Below are positions 11,201 to 22,193 of a stretch of DNA of 64,000 nt, piece by piece. The translations under genes and the position numbers were made by a program. A model generated the notes under the pieces. It searched no databases. It had not been told where the DNA came from and was given only the letters and a program-made list of their open reading frames with translations. Every line of letters begins with the position of its first letter. The stretch's first letter is position 1. Source of the stretch: Phoenix dactylifera. Taxonomy: Eukaryota; Streptophyta; Magnoliopsida; Arecales; Arecaceae. The DNA lies in contig NC_052399.1 in the NCBI RefSeq assembly GCF_009389715.1, positions 3,984,938 through 4,048,937 on the forward strand, written 5' to 3'.

Positions 11201-11430
11201 TTACCAAAATGGAAAAGAAAAAACATAGTTGCACCACCAAAGAACCCCATAGGACGGTCAAGGCCATCTTTTGAACTAGCTGGAAAAGGTGTGGAGTTGA
11301 AGGACCACCAGGACCACGCCCAAACTTTAGGTCCACAGAGTTCGTGGTGCTGCAGACAAAGCCCTCATACGGATATCTTACCTCGCAATTCGTCACGGTC
11401 CACATTTCAATCCCCACCGTGCGTCACGTT
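11201..11430. other. Second piece of the UGT 3' flank
   Basis: 11238-11345 (AAAGAACCCCATA..., TTTTGAACTAGCTGGAAAA..., CGCCCAAACTTT) matches 342-427 of the first UGT's flank. Together with the piece ending near 8139 it shows the site into which the LINE went. Confidence 0.6.
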
Positions 11431-12840
11431 CGCACTACAATGACAGGATTGGGTACCCATCTTTCATGAGTTACTTCACAAGCACTGGAATGAATGCACC
11501 ATGCATCCCAGATCAAGCTAAGTTTAATATATCCAGAAAACTTACATTAATATATGTATGAATGGATGTATATATACATGCATGTCCGTATGTATGTACA
11601 GAAACAGATTTCTGCATGCTGTGAAAATGCTTGGAACTGCGCATGCCAAGACTGCATGCAGCTTTCTACCATGCCATCAATCAAGCATTCTTTTCTTCTT
11701 TTTTTTTTTGACATCTGGTTGGAGAGAAGGAAGGTTTATATGGATCAATATGTCTTCCTGCAAATTGTCTAGCTAATTATGTGAAAATAACGCATGATGC
11801 AGGGTAAAGGAGATAATCAGTCATGGAAGCCCCACGCGGAAGAGGAAGAATCCCTGCTCTGGGCCATGAAAGCTAGCACAGTGAAAAATGGTTGGTTCAT
11901 TGGTTGCGAGTAAATAACACATCAAATTCCATTTTGTACCCTTGCTCATTATGCTTTAGAACGAGGATTACATGCATCCAGGATATCAGCAGAATAACCC
12001 CTCTATATATACCATGCATATAGATGGCATACATTGGTTGCATCGATTTAAGACGGAAATGCAATCTCAAATTCGATGAACATAGGTATCGGCGAGGAAA
12101 TTAGCACAAGGCCGCATGGGTGCGATTCATATGGTATGCTACGATGTATAGCGATCTCAGTGCAGTTATATCTCACCACAGGCTCGATTTGTTTGCGGGA
12201 AGAGGAGAAGAAAAAATATGGTCAACGAAAAAATGAAGAAATATTTTATGTTTGGTTGAAGTTTTCAAATAAGAGAAATAGAAAAGTAATTTTTTTTAGA
12301 AATAAGATTTTCATGTTTTAAGAGAGAAAAATTCATGTGAAATACGAAAAAGCCCAATTTCCTCCGGTTCCAAGACGAGGGGAAGGTCACCATTGAGTTG
12401 GATCTGGGTTTGGTCAGCCGTTCGTTGATTGTTAGAGGTGTTGTCCCGAGTCTATTTCGAACAATATCTTTTTCTTTATAAAAGTCATTCTTTTTTGAAA
12501 GAAAGGTAAATCAAGCCGTTTTTATTAATAAATAAAAATTACTCAACTGAAGATTTAATTTTTTCTTTTCAAAAGTATTATTAAGCTTTTAGATAGGATA
12601 AATAAGGTCTTCTTTTTATTAAGAATAAAACATGTGCTTTATCCAATTTCTTTTAGAAAAGTAATGGTGAATCAAATATAAGCTATTTTAAAATATACCA
12701 TTTTTTATAATCAACTAAATATATATAATATTTTTTAAAAAATATTATATATTTAATTTTTATTTTTTTAAAAAAATATTTTGATGAGAAAAAAAATAAG
12801 GAACCAAGCAAGTTTTCTATAGTTTTCTGCTGAGTCCTGT
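11431..12840. other. Intergenic, no gene recognised
   Basis: AT-rich sequence with ATG-rich short repeats near 11550-11610 and homopolymer stretches around 12260-12800. No conserved protein segment was recognised in any frame. Confidence 0.5.
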
Positions 12841-13145
12841 GTTTTTTTTTTTTTTTTTTTTGCCTTTTTGCTAAGGCAGGTGGATCTGACGAGTACGGAT
12901 GCACTCAATAAAATCAAAAAACAAAATATCTCAAAGTACCAGGAACAACTCTCCATCACCAATCCACAAGATAGTACCGAAAGGACTGGCTACATAAGCA
13001 GTTACCCAATTCGTAGCTCTATTAGCTTCACGGAATACATGCTCGGTCTGAAAGGCCCTTCTATTTCTTATCATTGTCTAGGTGCATTCCCGAGGAGCAT
13101 TGGTGCAGTGCTTCAACTCGCAAAGGATGCAGCATCTGCTCACTG
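12841..13145 (-). mobile_element. LINE 3' end (RNase H tail and poly-A), minus strand
   Basis: Read on the minus strand, 13060-12960 gives EHVFREANRATNWVTAYVAS followed by FGTILWIGDGELF, the C-terminal signature of L1-LINE RNase H domains. It then runs through a short 3' UTR (FIECIRTRQIHLP in the usual 3' frame) into a poly-A tract, seen as T at 12842-12861. It is 5'-truncated near 13145. The 167-residue plus-strand ORF over it is antisense noise. Confidence 0.78.
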
Positions 13146-13810
13146 TGCAGAAAAAGAGAGAATTATGAATGGTATTCACTTGGACCATGATGCAGGATGG
13201 TTCCTACAGGGAGCCAAGATGCCCCTAGAAAAAGCTCGCGGGGGGGCAGAAAGAAAGAAGTGCAACCAGACAAAGAAATCCAGGATCTCTTACGGCCATG
13301 TGGGCTGTCACGAGGTGGGGCCCGTGGACAAGACTCACATGGGTCGTGCGGTTGAGCCAGTTCACGCTTAGAGGGATCCATCCAAACCACATTTATAAGG
13401 CGGGGGGACATTTACAGGAGGAATCGCACACGTCCTCACGAGTTCCGACCCACAACAGCTCACGAGGAAAAATATGCCATTCCTCCCCACAGAAAGGTCT
13501 CCCAAAAGGCTGTAAACTATTCGCCAAAAACAAAACACACAAAAAAAAAAGGCTGTAAACCATTACAAAATTGGCATTTTATAGCATTTTGGCACCAGGT
13601 TAACAGCTTAGTCCACAGTATCCTGAATCGGATATCAGGTTTGAAACCATTTCCATTGATAAATGTAGCAGCAAATCTTTTAATGGGGACTCCACTCTTC
13701 TAATTGAAGTAGACCGGACGGCCTCAACTCCAAATGACAAGTAACCTTAGTTACAATACAAGTTCCCTCTCGTCCGTTTCAAAAGCCATCCTAGTTTCTA
13801 TCTTTGAAAA
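13146..13810. other. Intergenic, no gene recognised
   Basis: Contains an A-run microsatellite near 13540-13550 and no recognisable coding sequence. It may be unrelated flank of the LINE tail. Confidence 0.4.
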
Positions 13811-13814
13811 TAAT

Positions 13815-14011
13815 TCAAATACTAGAAAGGTTAATAGGACTGCAGATTAGATGGTTGCCTACGTGGCTAGCCATTTCGGAGGCACCATGTGGGCCAGAGG
13901 AGAGAAGTTACCTTGGGCACCCCGTGATCTTTTGTTTTCTGACTTCATTGGATATATTCGTACTCATAATATATGAAATACCTATTTTAGTAATAATAAT
14001 AATAATAATTT
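13815..14011 (+). mobile_element. LINE 3' end with (TAA)n tail
   Basis: Translation gives KVNRTAD, stop, MVAYVASHFGGTMWARGEKL, then FIGYIRTHNI, the same RNase H and 3'-UTR ending as the other LINE pieces here. It ends in an (AAT)n/(TAA)n tract at 13990-14010 instead of pure poly-A. 5'-truncated and dead. Confidence 0.75.
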
Positions 14012-15240
14012 AAATGCAAGTGACACTAATGAAATGACGATCAAGCAACTTTATTCAATCTCTAGTATATTTTTTTCATTTGGTTTTAACATATTTGTCA
14101 TTCGGCATCTAGGGTAAACCATGACGTCACTTGCTTGCTTAGAAGTTATACCTATGGTTAGCTCTGAGGCTATATACTCAATAGTTCAAATATTCTCTCT
14201 TCTCTAATTAGAGATTGAACGAGGGAGATTCAATTTTCCACCTCCATGCATTTATCAATCATTATATTTTACAATATATATAGATGACTAGCAATGTAGA
14301 TTGGACCTCTCCTTTCAATTCAAATTCAACCAAAAAACTTCCTAATCACATATCTATGAGCCAATGCATGAATAGACATGGTACATGAATGTTGCATACA
14401 AGTCCTACTTGCAACCAATTGCATGGTGCCATGTTAAATGCATGAGTCAACATGTCTATATGAGCATACAGATTTCTTTTGACGCCTAGCTTCTATTGAT
14501 ACGATGTTATCGTGCAGGGTCTTAATATCCACCAATGTAATTAATGTCTACAATACCAAGGATGGATTTATTATTGAACTACTCTTAAGTAATTTTCTAA
14601 CTACTAAATTTTAATATCAATATTTATAAAATATGTGTAATATTTTTATTATCGAACTATGTTATTTCATCCAACAAGAAGAAAAAGGTTGGACTTCTCC
14701 TTATCATTGATTGGCTACAATTTGCTAGGAAGAGAATAAAGTTTAGATTTTTTTTCTTGTCAAATAGGACAATATACTTAGTTATTATTATGAGAAAAGT
14801 CAATAACTTAGATACGTAGTCATCAAGTCTCAATTCTTATAAAATTTCTCTAGCCTCCCATCTCAACCAAGAGAAACCATTATTTCAACTCATCTCTTTA
14901 TCCGTCAATTCAAGAATCACAATCCAATCTAACATCATGACGAAATGCAAAACACCTTCGGAAGTCATCGTGGACACACTTAACAAAGACAGACAATTAA
15001 ACTAACTAATTATTAAACGAGGAAACAGATGGCAAATGGGGCAATAGAATCCAGCGATAATGAATTTGACTGCGAGACATCAGCCCGTTGCCATCTAGCG
15101 AAGCATCCAGGCCTATTTCGTTTGGTTGGCGGAGACGTCGAGAATTTAGTCAAAGCCGGCCGCGCCGCCGTCACGTCACCGCGCTTTTTTTTCCGACCAT
15201 CCGCGACTCAAAAAAAAAAAAAAAAAAGAACCCATAACGG
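14012..15240. other. Intergenic, upstream of the KCS gene
   Basis: AT-rich up to about 15000, then increasingly GC-rich. Holds a CGTCACGTCACC bZIP-like site near 15168-15179 and an A-rich run at 15210-15227. No ORF of interest. Confidence 0.5.
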
Positions 15241-15248
15241 AACGTGGC

Positions 15249-15267
15249 CACGTGCTTCGCACACGTG
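15249..15267 (+). promoter_or_regulatory. Paired G-boxes / ABRE-like sites upstream of KCS
   Basis: CACGTG occurs at 15249-15254 and again at 15262-15267, 13 bp apart and facing each other as CCACGTGC and ACACGTGG. The latter is the classic ABRE core. They lie about 110-130 bp before a TATA-like TATTTATG (15371-15378) and about 150 bp before the probable transcription start near 15400. bZIP/bHLH control, including ABA response, is inferred from motif and spacing only. Confidence 0.6.
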
Positions 15268-15493
15268 GATACCCATCTAACCGTCCATCAACGCCCAACA
15301 CCCTTTCCGAATCCGAAGGTAATTAGGGGAACATAGGGGGGGCAATTGGCCAAATAGAGCTCTTCTTGGTTATTTATGTGGTTATCGGACCCCTCGTTAT
15401 GTGCCCCTCTGTTCCATATCTTCGGACCCTTGCTCTCTTCTTCCCCAAGGAGGCGGTTTCTCGGCCGATCTCCGACCGAGATCGGGGTTCGAG

Positions 15494-16338
15494 GTCAGTA
15501 GATCATCGATCGCTTCCAGGATTTTTCTTCTTGGTGGAATGTTGATTTCTTTTTGCGCCCTCCGTCTCTTTTTCTGTTGTTGTTGTTTCAAACGGATAAA
15601 AATGAGAGAGAGAGAGATTGCTTTGGTTTTTTGTTCAAAATCCAATTTTTGTTCCGGATTCGAGGTCGGTACATCGATCTGGGCTTCGTCAAAATCTGAT
15701 TGTGTTCTCAGAATGCATGAAGATTTCTCGTTGGATTTGTTTCCCTCCGTCTCTTTTTTTCCTGTTTCTTTTTTCTTGAAAGATTCGCTACTCGTTGTAG
15801 ATGCTGTCTAGAATTCGTGTACTCTGTGGCGTGGTCCTCGGACAAGCTAAGCTTTTTTTCTGGATGCTACATTTGTAGATCTTTTGCCTGTCTGGTTCAC
15901 CTTATTCGTTTATTATATATTATTTGAATGTCTCCTTTAGGTTTTTTCTCGCGGATTTTGGATTTTGAGTCTGTTTAGGAAACCTCGGATTTCGACTTGG
16001 ATTCGTGTTGGACGTTTAGTTTCACTGTTTGTAAGATTTCGTCTTCAAAAATCAAATTTGTTCTTTTTAGATGGGTTGTAGCGCTCGGAAATTTTCCTCC
16101 TTCTGTTTTAGCATTCTTTTTTTCCATCCTTTTAGATTCGCTTGATCTACCTCATCTGGCTTTGTGTTTTGCTTTTTTTTAAATGAAGATAACAAAGATC
16201 TTGAGATGTGGATAGCTCGGTGTTGATTTTTTTTTCTTTTTTGATTCATACCGGGGCAAAAACAGGGATTTTTGTGGGTTGTTATCTCTCGAATCATTGT
16301 TTTAAATTATAATTTCTCCTTTTTAACATTTCCTGCAG
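15494..16338 (+). other. Probable 5'-UTR intron of KCS
   Basis: A donor, GAG|GTCAGT, follows a GC-rich leader near 15493. An acceptor, TTTCCTGCAG, ends at 16338, followed by an exon that reads through to the start codon at 16568. The sequence between is T-rich, as expected of a plant leader intron. The donor choice is less certain than the acceptor, because another GGTCGGTA occurs near 15665. Confidence 0.5.
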
Positions 16339-16567
16339 GGTTTTGTGCTTCACTCTAATTCGTTGCAGCGCGGAGAAGGGGCCATCTTTTTAGCAAAAGG
16401 ATCACCTTTCCATCTCTCTCTGAAACTAGTCTTCTTTAGGTTAGTAGCAGAGAAGAAGAGCCATTCCCTTTGGACTCTTGTTATTCGTGTTTCCTCTCTT
16501 CATCTCAGGCAAAAAGAAGCATCCTTTCTCCCTCCCAAGTTTCCCCCCATTTTCCCATAATCCGATC

Positions 16568-18088
16568 ATGGCCGAACCATTGCTCAATAAATCATCCTCG
16601 AGCCGTCTCCCCAGCTTCACGCAATCGGTGAAGCTCAAGTATGTCAAGCTCGGTTACCACTACCTCATCACCCATGGCATGTACCTCTTCCTCACACCCC
16701 TCGTCGTCCTCGTCGCCGCCCAACTCTCCACCTTCTCTGTCCAAGACCTCCACGACCTCTGGGATCATCTCCGGTTTAATCTCATCTCCGTGATCCTCTG
16801 CTCCACGCTCCTCGTCTTCCTCTCCACCCTCTACTTCCTCACCCGTCCTCGGCCTGTCTATCTCGTCGACTTTGCATGCTACAAGCCGGAGGAGGCCCGG
16901 AAGTGCACCAGGCAAATCTTCATGGAGCGGTCCAAGCTGACGGGCTCGTTCACGGAAGAGAACCTCGAATTCCAGCGTAAGATCCTCGAAAGGTCGGGCC
17001 TTGGCGAGAACACTTACCTCCCTGAGGCTGTCCTCAATGTTCCTCCTAATCCCTCGATGGCCGAGGCCAGGAAGGAAGCCAGAGCTGTTATGTTCGGCGC
17101 CATCGATGAACTCTTCGCCAAGTCTGATGTGAAGCCCAAGGACATTGGGATCTTGATTGTGAATTGTAGCTTGTTCAATCCGACCCCATCTCTTTCTGCC
17201 ATGGTCGTGAACCATTACAAGCTTCGAGGAAACATAGTAAGCTATAACTTAGGTGGGATGGGCTGCAGCGCAGGGCTGATCTCTATCGATCTTGCCAAGG
17301 ATCTTCTTCAGGTTCACCCCAGTACCTATGCCTTGGTCATCAGCATGGAGAACATCACCTTGAACTGGTACTTCGGCAACAATCGTTCCATGCTCGTTTC
17401 CAACTGCTTGTTCCGAATGGGCGGGGCTGCAATCCTTCTCTCCAACAAGAACTCCGACCGCCGCCGCTCCAAGTACCAATTGGTTCACACGGTTCGAACC
17501 CACAAAGGTGCTGATGACAAGTGCTTCAGCTGTGTCACCCAAGAAGAGGACGCCAATGGGAAAATCGGTGTCTCGCTTTCGAAAGATCTGATGGGAGTTG
17601 CCGGCGATGCCTTGAAGACCAACATCACGACGTTGGGTCCTCTCGTCCTGCCCATGTCCGAGCAGTTGCTCTTCTTTGCTACATTGGTGGGGAGGAAGAT
17701 CCTCAAGATGAAGATTAGGCCTTACATTCCTGATTTCAAGTTGGCCTTCGAGCATTTCTGCATTCATGCCGGCGGAAGGGCTGTCTTGGATGAATTGGAG
17801 AAGAACCTGCAGCTCTCGGGGTGGCACATGGAGCCTTCGAGGATGACGCTCTTCAGATTTGGAAACACTTCGAGCAGTTCCCTCTGGTATGAACTGGCGT
17901 ACACGGAAGGGAAGGGAAGGATCAGGAGGAGGGACAGAATTTGGCAGATAGCATTCGGATCAGGATTCAAGTGTAACAGTGCAGTGTGGAAGGCTTTGAA
18001 GACGATCGATCCTGCAAAGGAAAAGAACCCCTGGATGGACGAGATCCACAGCTTCCCAGTCGACGTTCCAAGGGTGTCAGCAATCTGA
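16568..18088 (+). CDS. KCS: 3-ketoacyl-CoA synthase (fatty-acid elongase condensing enzyme), 506 aa
   Basis: Condenses malonyl-CoA with long-chain acyl-CoA in the ER elongase complex, supplying very-long-chain fatty acids for wax, cutin/suberin and sphingolipids. Two membrane segments occupy about residues 37-56 and 72-92. The FAE1-type domain follows, with the nucleophilic Cys at C233 in [10 protein letters not shown]. The other active-site residues are H312 (RTHKGADD), H396 and H400 ([12 protein letters not shown]) and N433 ([12 protein letters not shown]). The start at 16568 ([10 protein letters not shown]) is preferred over an in-frame ATG 90 bp upstream, because it gives the family N terminus. 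Overall wording ([18 protein letters not shown]) is closest to the KCS11/KCS20-like group from memory. There are no introns in the coding region, and a leader intron is likely. It is convergent with the H2A.Z gene, about 1 kb between stop codons. Confidence 0.95.
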   Translation: MAEPLLNKSSSSRLPSFTQSVKLKYVKLGYHYLITHGMYLFLTPLVVLVAAQLSTFSVQDLHDLWDHLRFNLISVILCSTLLVFLSTLYFLTRPRPVYLVDFACYKPEEARKCTRQIFMERSKLTGSFTEENLEFQRKILERSGLGENTYLPEAVLNVPPNPSMAEARKEARAVMFGAIDELFAKSDVKPKDIGILIVNCSLFNPTPSLSAMVVNHYKLRGNIVSYNLGGMGCSAGLISIDLAKDLLQVHPSTYALVISMENITLNWYFGNNRSMLVSNCLFRMGGAAILLSNKNSDRRRSKYQLVHTVRTHKGADDKCFSCVTQEEDANGKIGVSLSKDLMGVAGDALKTNITTLGPLVLPMSEQLLFFATLVGRKILKMKIRPYIPDFKLAFEHFCIHAGGRAVLDELEKNLQLSGWHMEPSRMTLFRFGNTSSSSLWYELAYTEGKGRIRRRDRIWQIAFGSGFKCNSAVWKALKTIDPAKEKNPWMDEIHSFPVDVPRVSAI

Positions 18089-19096
18089 ATCATGGTCCCG
18101 CTGGGGATGCGAGTTGCAAGACCTTGCTGTTGTTGGGTGGTGAAATTGGTATTTGATCTGGTTTCATGGCTTGCAATAATTTTACATTCAGTTGTAGGTT
18201 CATTCTTATGATGGGTGGGTGGAGAATTTGTTAGGAAAGGTGTTTTTTTTTCTAGCTTTCTTGGTGTAGTCATGTAGAGGTCTGATCATTGGTTCGAAGG
18301 AAGGATGGGCTGGATTGCTAGACTAGGAAGAGGTCAGGGATGAATTGTTGTGTGTTATCATGTGGTTTAGTTTATGCAACTTAAACCATTGACTCTGCTT
18401 AAATCTCATCTATTTGGTCTACAGTTTCTATGCTTGGTAAAAACTAGACGCTCCGAGCAAGCTCTCTAATTGCTTAGAAGTTCTTTATCAGCAGACAGTT
18501 CTAAATGTTTTCTTGTTGATGATTGAGCTTTTTATCCCGACAATATGAGGTCCATGACAAGTCATTTATATGAAAAACTAGGTACCATGACAACGCATTT
18601 TCTTTATGACAATGTCATGATCTGGTCCCTTTTGTGTTGTTGTTTTTCTATTCAGTATTACAGCTCAAACAATATTGAGGGATAGCCAAGCAGTCATACA
18701 TGGGAAGTAGGAGTTTCTGCTTTTAGCCCTCGAGATTGATCATATGAAGCAGCCTTCCTGAAGACAGCATCGAAGCTGTACAGATTTTGAAGCTATTGGA
18801 TCATGCCAAGTTAAAATCTTGGCACTCACAAACCCAGTTATTAAGTCAGCAGTCAATTTTATAACTACACAAAAGCCAACATGATGGGACCAGCAAAGCG
18901 CAGCAAAATATAGTCCTCCAGGCATTAGAGCTCCAAAGTTACCTTCAGGCCAAGGGGGTCGGTAAAATATAAGCAAAGTCCCAAGAAACTGAACAACCCT
19001 GGGCTTTTAGCATGATTCTATAACTTCATGTGGGTAGCTATTAGCAAAAAGAGTAATCCAATCCAAAATAAAAAGGTGGAGCTTTGGCGATTCGAA
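18089..19096. other. Convergent 3' region between KCS and H2A.Z
   Basis: Should hold the 3' UTRs and polyadenylation signals of both genes. No additional coding sequence recognised. Confidence 0.5.
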
Positions 19097-22000
19097 CTAA
19101 TCCTTGGAGGACTTGTTGATGAGAGATTTGTGGATGTGAGGGATCACACCTCCTCCAGCTATGGTTCCCTTGATGAGGGTATCCAGCTCTTCATCACCCC
19201 GGATCGCAAGCTGCAGGTGCCTTGGAGTAATACGCTTCACTTTCAGATCCTTGCTTGCATTTCCAGCCAGCTCCAATACCTCCGCGGTCAGGTATTCCAA
19301 AATAGCAGCAGTGTACACAGCAGCTGTACCCCCCACTCTCCCATTTGCTGCAATTCTGGACTTTAGCAGACGGTGGATACGGCCAACTGGAAACTGCAGA
19401 GAAGCATTAATTAAAAAAGGAGAAATTGTGTTAATACATGAGCATATGATACTGGAGGGTCACTCTTTTTTTTTCATACAATCAATACAATGGTAACATA
19501 CTAAATGAAAAGAATCGACCACATCCTAGACACTAGTGCCAACCAACTACTTATATAACTCTCCTTCGGCCTTCTACTGCTGTGATATTGAAGTTTCAGC
19601 TAACTAGTTTCATTTCAAGGATGCTAATTAAATACTGTATAACAATTGTCAAACAATAATAATCATCTGCATTGTGCATTATGCTTGACGGATGATTTCA
19701 CAAAGTTTTGGAAGTATGGCAAAAAAAGCTAGGCAGAATCCCTTGATGACATTACTTTAAAGCTTGCTACATCTCTTCCTTGCCAAATTAGGGAAAAACT
19801 GGAAAGTAGATTGCTGGGATCCTTCGGTCAGGTTTTGCTATCAGATTTTTCATCATATCAGATACTGCAGACTAGCTATGTCATTTTCTTTCCTCCCTGG
19901 GGGTGTTCGAGCACCAGGTTCTGTGGTTGGTTTAAATCGTCGATTCATAGATATTCTTCTATGTTTCAGGCACGGGGGTGTGTGGTTGGCTTAAAGCCTT
20001 GAAAGATAATTATTTTCTTGATTGAGGTGGCTATGGCAATGGCTGTGTGCCCTGTGACCAACTGTATGATGACAACAATGCAAATGCAATGAGACAAGAA
20101 GATATGCATCTGCTAAAAAGAGTATGATTGACAGATATCCGACATACGGTTGGTTTGAATTTCAGACAAACAAATAGGGAAACAGGCCAGATGGATGCAC
20201 AATGAAAACTTGAATAAAAAGGCAAATGTTTCGCCACCTAGTTTAACACCAGAGTAAGTTAAGTCTTCAGTCTATATAGCAAGCCAGAATGGACAGGTTG
20301 ATTTCAACGACATGAACAGAGAGACCTGTCTGACTAGTTCAAAACCAAGAACTCAGACCAACATAGCAGTCCAGGCCTGATCTTGTATGCATAACGATCG
20401 ACAACCAAAAACTTGGTGCTTATTCAAAAGTAATAACTAAGCTCAAGAGATTAATAACTCGGTCGACTCTTACTTGATGCAACAAAACCCTGACCATACG
20501 GGTCATATGTACATAGCGATCAAGTGCTGTCTTTTGAACATTGAGCAAAACGAGAAAGAAATTATAACATATGTGGCTGATCTATAACTTAACTAAGGAA
20601 GTGAAAAGGCCATATTAGGTATGAAGAATGGATATGTCGTCAGCTAATGCAGAAGTTCACTGGTCAATATGTAGCAATAATGAGAAAATTAAAGGATCTG
20701 TCTCATCTATCAGGCTGTGCACCATCTAATAAATGGCAAGATATCCAGTAGCAACATTTTGCTGCCACTAGATCCATCTTGTTCGCCAGGCCCACTTTAT
20801 TGGCCAATGACAAGTCGTGAAGGCATAGCTTGGTTGTATAATGTCCTACAAGCCCCACTTCATCCACTCAACTACAACTGGACGGATTATCTCTTCATCA
20901 ATTTACATTTTTCCTAAAATGATGCAAGATAGGAGCTCCTGCAGGCCACGTCTTATGGAGCAAAGATGAACAAAGAAGCTAGTCGGATAATGAAAAGGAA
21001 TTGCTTGTCAGATGCTAACTTACAAAAATCGCATCAATACTCAGTGCAGATCAGCTAGATAAACTTGCACTGCATGATTCACTTTAGGCCTGAGTAAATG
21101 CTCATCAACAACAAACCTAATGCATAAACTTGCACTGCATGATTCACTTTAGGCCTGAGTAGATGCTCATCAACAACAAACTTAATGTATAAACTTGCAC
21201 TGCATGATTCACTTTAGGCCTGAGTAAATGCTCATCAACAACAAACCTAATGTAGAAAGAAAGAAAGAAAGAAAGAAAGAAGAAAAGGCATTGTTGATGA
21301 TTTTTCTAAGAAATATGGTAGGAGTGCCCACCAACAGGGTTCAAACCCTTGTCCTCGCCTCCTGAGAGAGGGAAGCCGGCTGGAAGCACCGGTGATTATG
21401 AGGTATCAGCAAAGAGACTTGGCATACTTATGGTAATGATTTGTATCATTTTGATGGAAGCAATTTTGCATGTGATTACTCAAGCCGACAAAATATATTC
21501 ATTAAACTGTCGACTACTCTGAACATTGAGTTATGGTCCTGCTCTACGTCTATCTGTTTGCAGCATGCTCGAAGCCAAAAGAGATGCGGTGCATGCTAGA
21601 ATTCATCCGCACATCTATCAATTTCAGAAGAGAACATATAAATTTTCATCGTCAAATCATTGACTCATGCAATCATTGCGCCAAATTCTGAATCTAGAAC
21701 CCAAAACATAAGAAAAGGTTTCTTGGACCGCCGCTTATTTACATGAAACCGCAGAGACTCCAAACACAAAGTCAAAGCCCACCATGGCATGCATCATCTT
21801 TTGATGAGTTTATGAGAAATTCCCTTCTTGTCTTCTACTCCTTTTTTGTAATTTTCTTTTGAGATCACATGCATACTCTGTAGTAAATCAGGGGTTTGTA
21901 CTCGTTGTTTCTTCCTGATCCATATCGGATCCTCGAAATGTTTTAACATTGATGAAAACCTAACGAGATCGATGGGAAAAATCCTAACAATACTGAATGG

Positions 22001-22193
22001 ATTCATTGAGAAAGTTAAAAAGTGGACAGGATTCAATGGATCGGATCGAGGGGGGGAGAGAGGGAGGGAGGGAGGAGAGGAGAGAGACCTGGAGGCCAGC
22101 TCGAGAAGAGCGGGAGACGGGCTTCTTCTTGTCCTTGTCTTTGTTCACCGTCGGTCGCCCGATGATGAGGCCCTTCGCGCCTTTGCCCGACAT
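19097..22193 (-). CDS. Histone H2A.Z variant, 133 aa, two exons
   Basis: Exon 1 (22193-22089) encodes [10 protein letters not shown]... to ...SRAGLQ, 35 codons, ending at CAG|GT. Exon 2 (19393-19097) starts after CTGCAG with [20 protein letters not shown] and ends [13 protein letters not shown]. Phase is 0 across a 2,695-bp intron. The joined protein has the histone fold and the H2A.Z-specific [18 protein letters not shown], acidic patch ([20 protein letters not shown]) and short C-terminal tail. It lacks the SQEF motif of H2A.X. H2A.Z is deposited by SWR1 near transcription start sites and acts in temperature, flowering and stress regulation in plants. The intron holds a 65-bp tandem repeat. 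A GA-rich tract lies just inside the donor. Confidence 0.94.
21061..21255. repeat. 65-bp tandem repeat, three copies, plus (GAAA)n
   Basis: Copies at 21061-21125, 21126-21190 and 21191-21255 begin AAACTTGCACTGCATGATTC and differ at only a few bases. They are followed directly by a (GAAA)n run at about 21254-21282. High similarity suggests recent expansion. Located in the H2A.Z intron. Confidence 0.92.

Noticed and set aside
12868-13371. 167-residue plus-strand ORF
   Set aside because: Its first third is antisense to a clear LINE RNase H tail; no domain is visible in the rest.
17849-17860. Phe429 in KCS, where FAE1 has a His implicated in activity
   Set aside because: Close KCS11/KCS20-type proteins, as I recall them, already have Tyr here, so Phe is a mild change. 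The Cys, two His and Asn residues are kept.
21061-21255. Regularly spaced repeats resembling a CRISPR array
   Set aside because: Repeats are directly tandem with no spacers, in a plant intron.
21320-21350. GGTTCAAACCC, a possible Pol III B box in the H2A.Z intron
   Set aside because: No matching A box at proper distance and no cloverleaf, so neither a tRNA nor a SINE could be supported.
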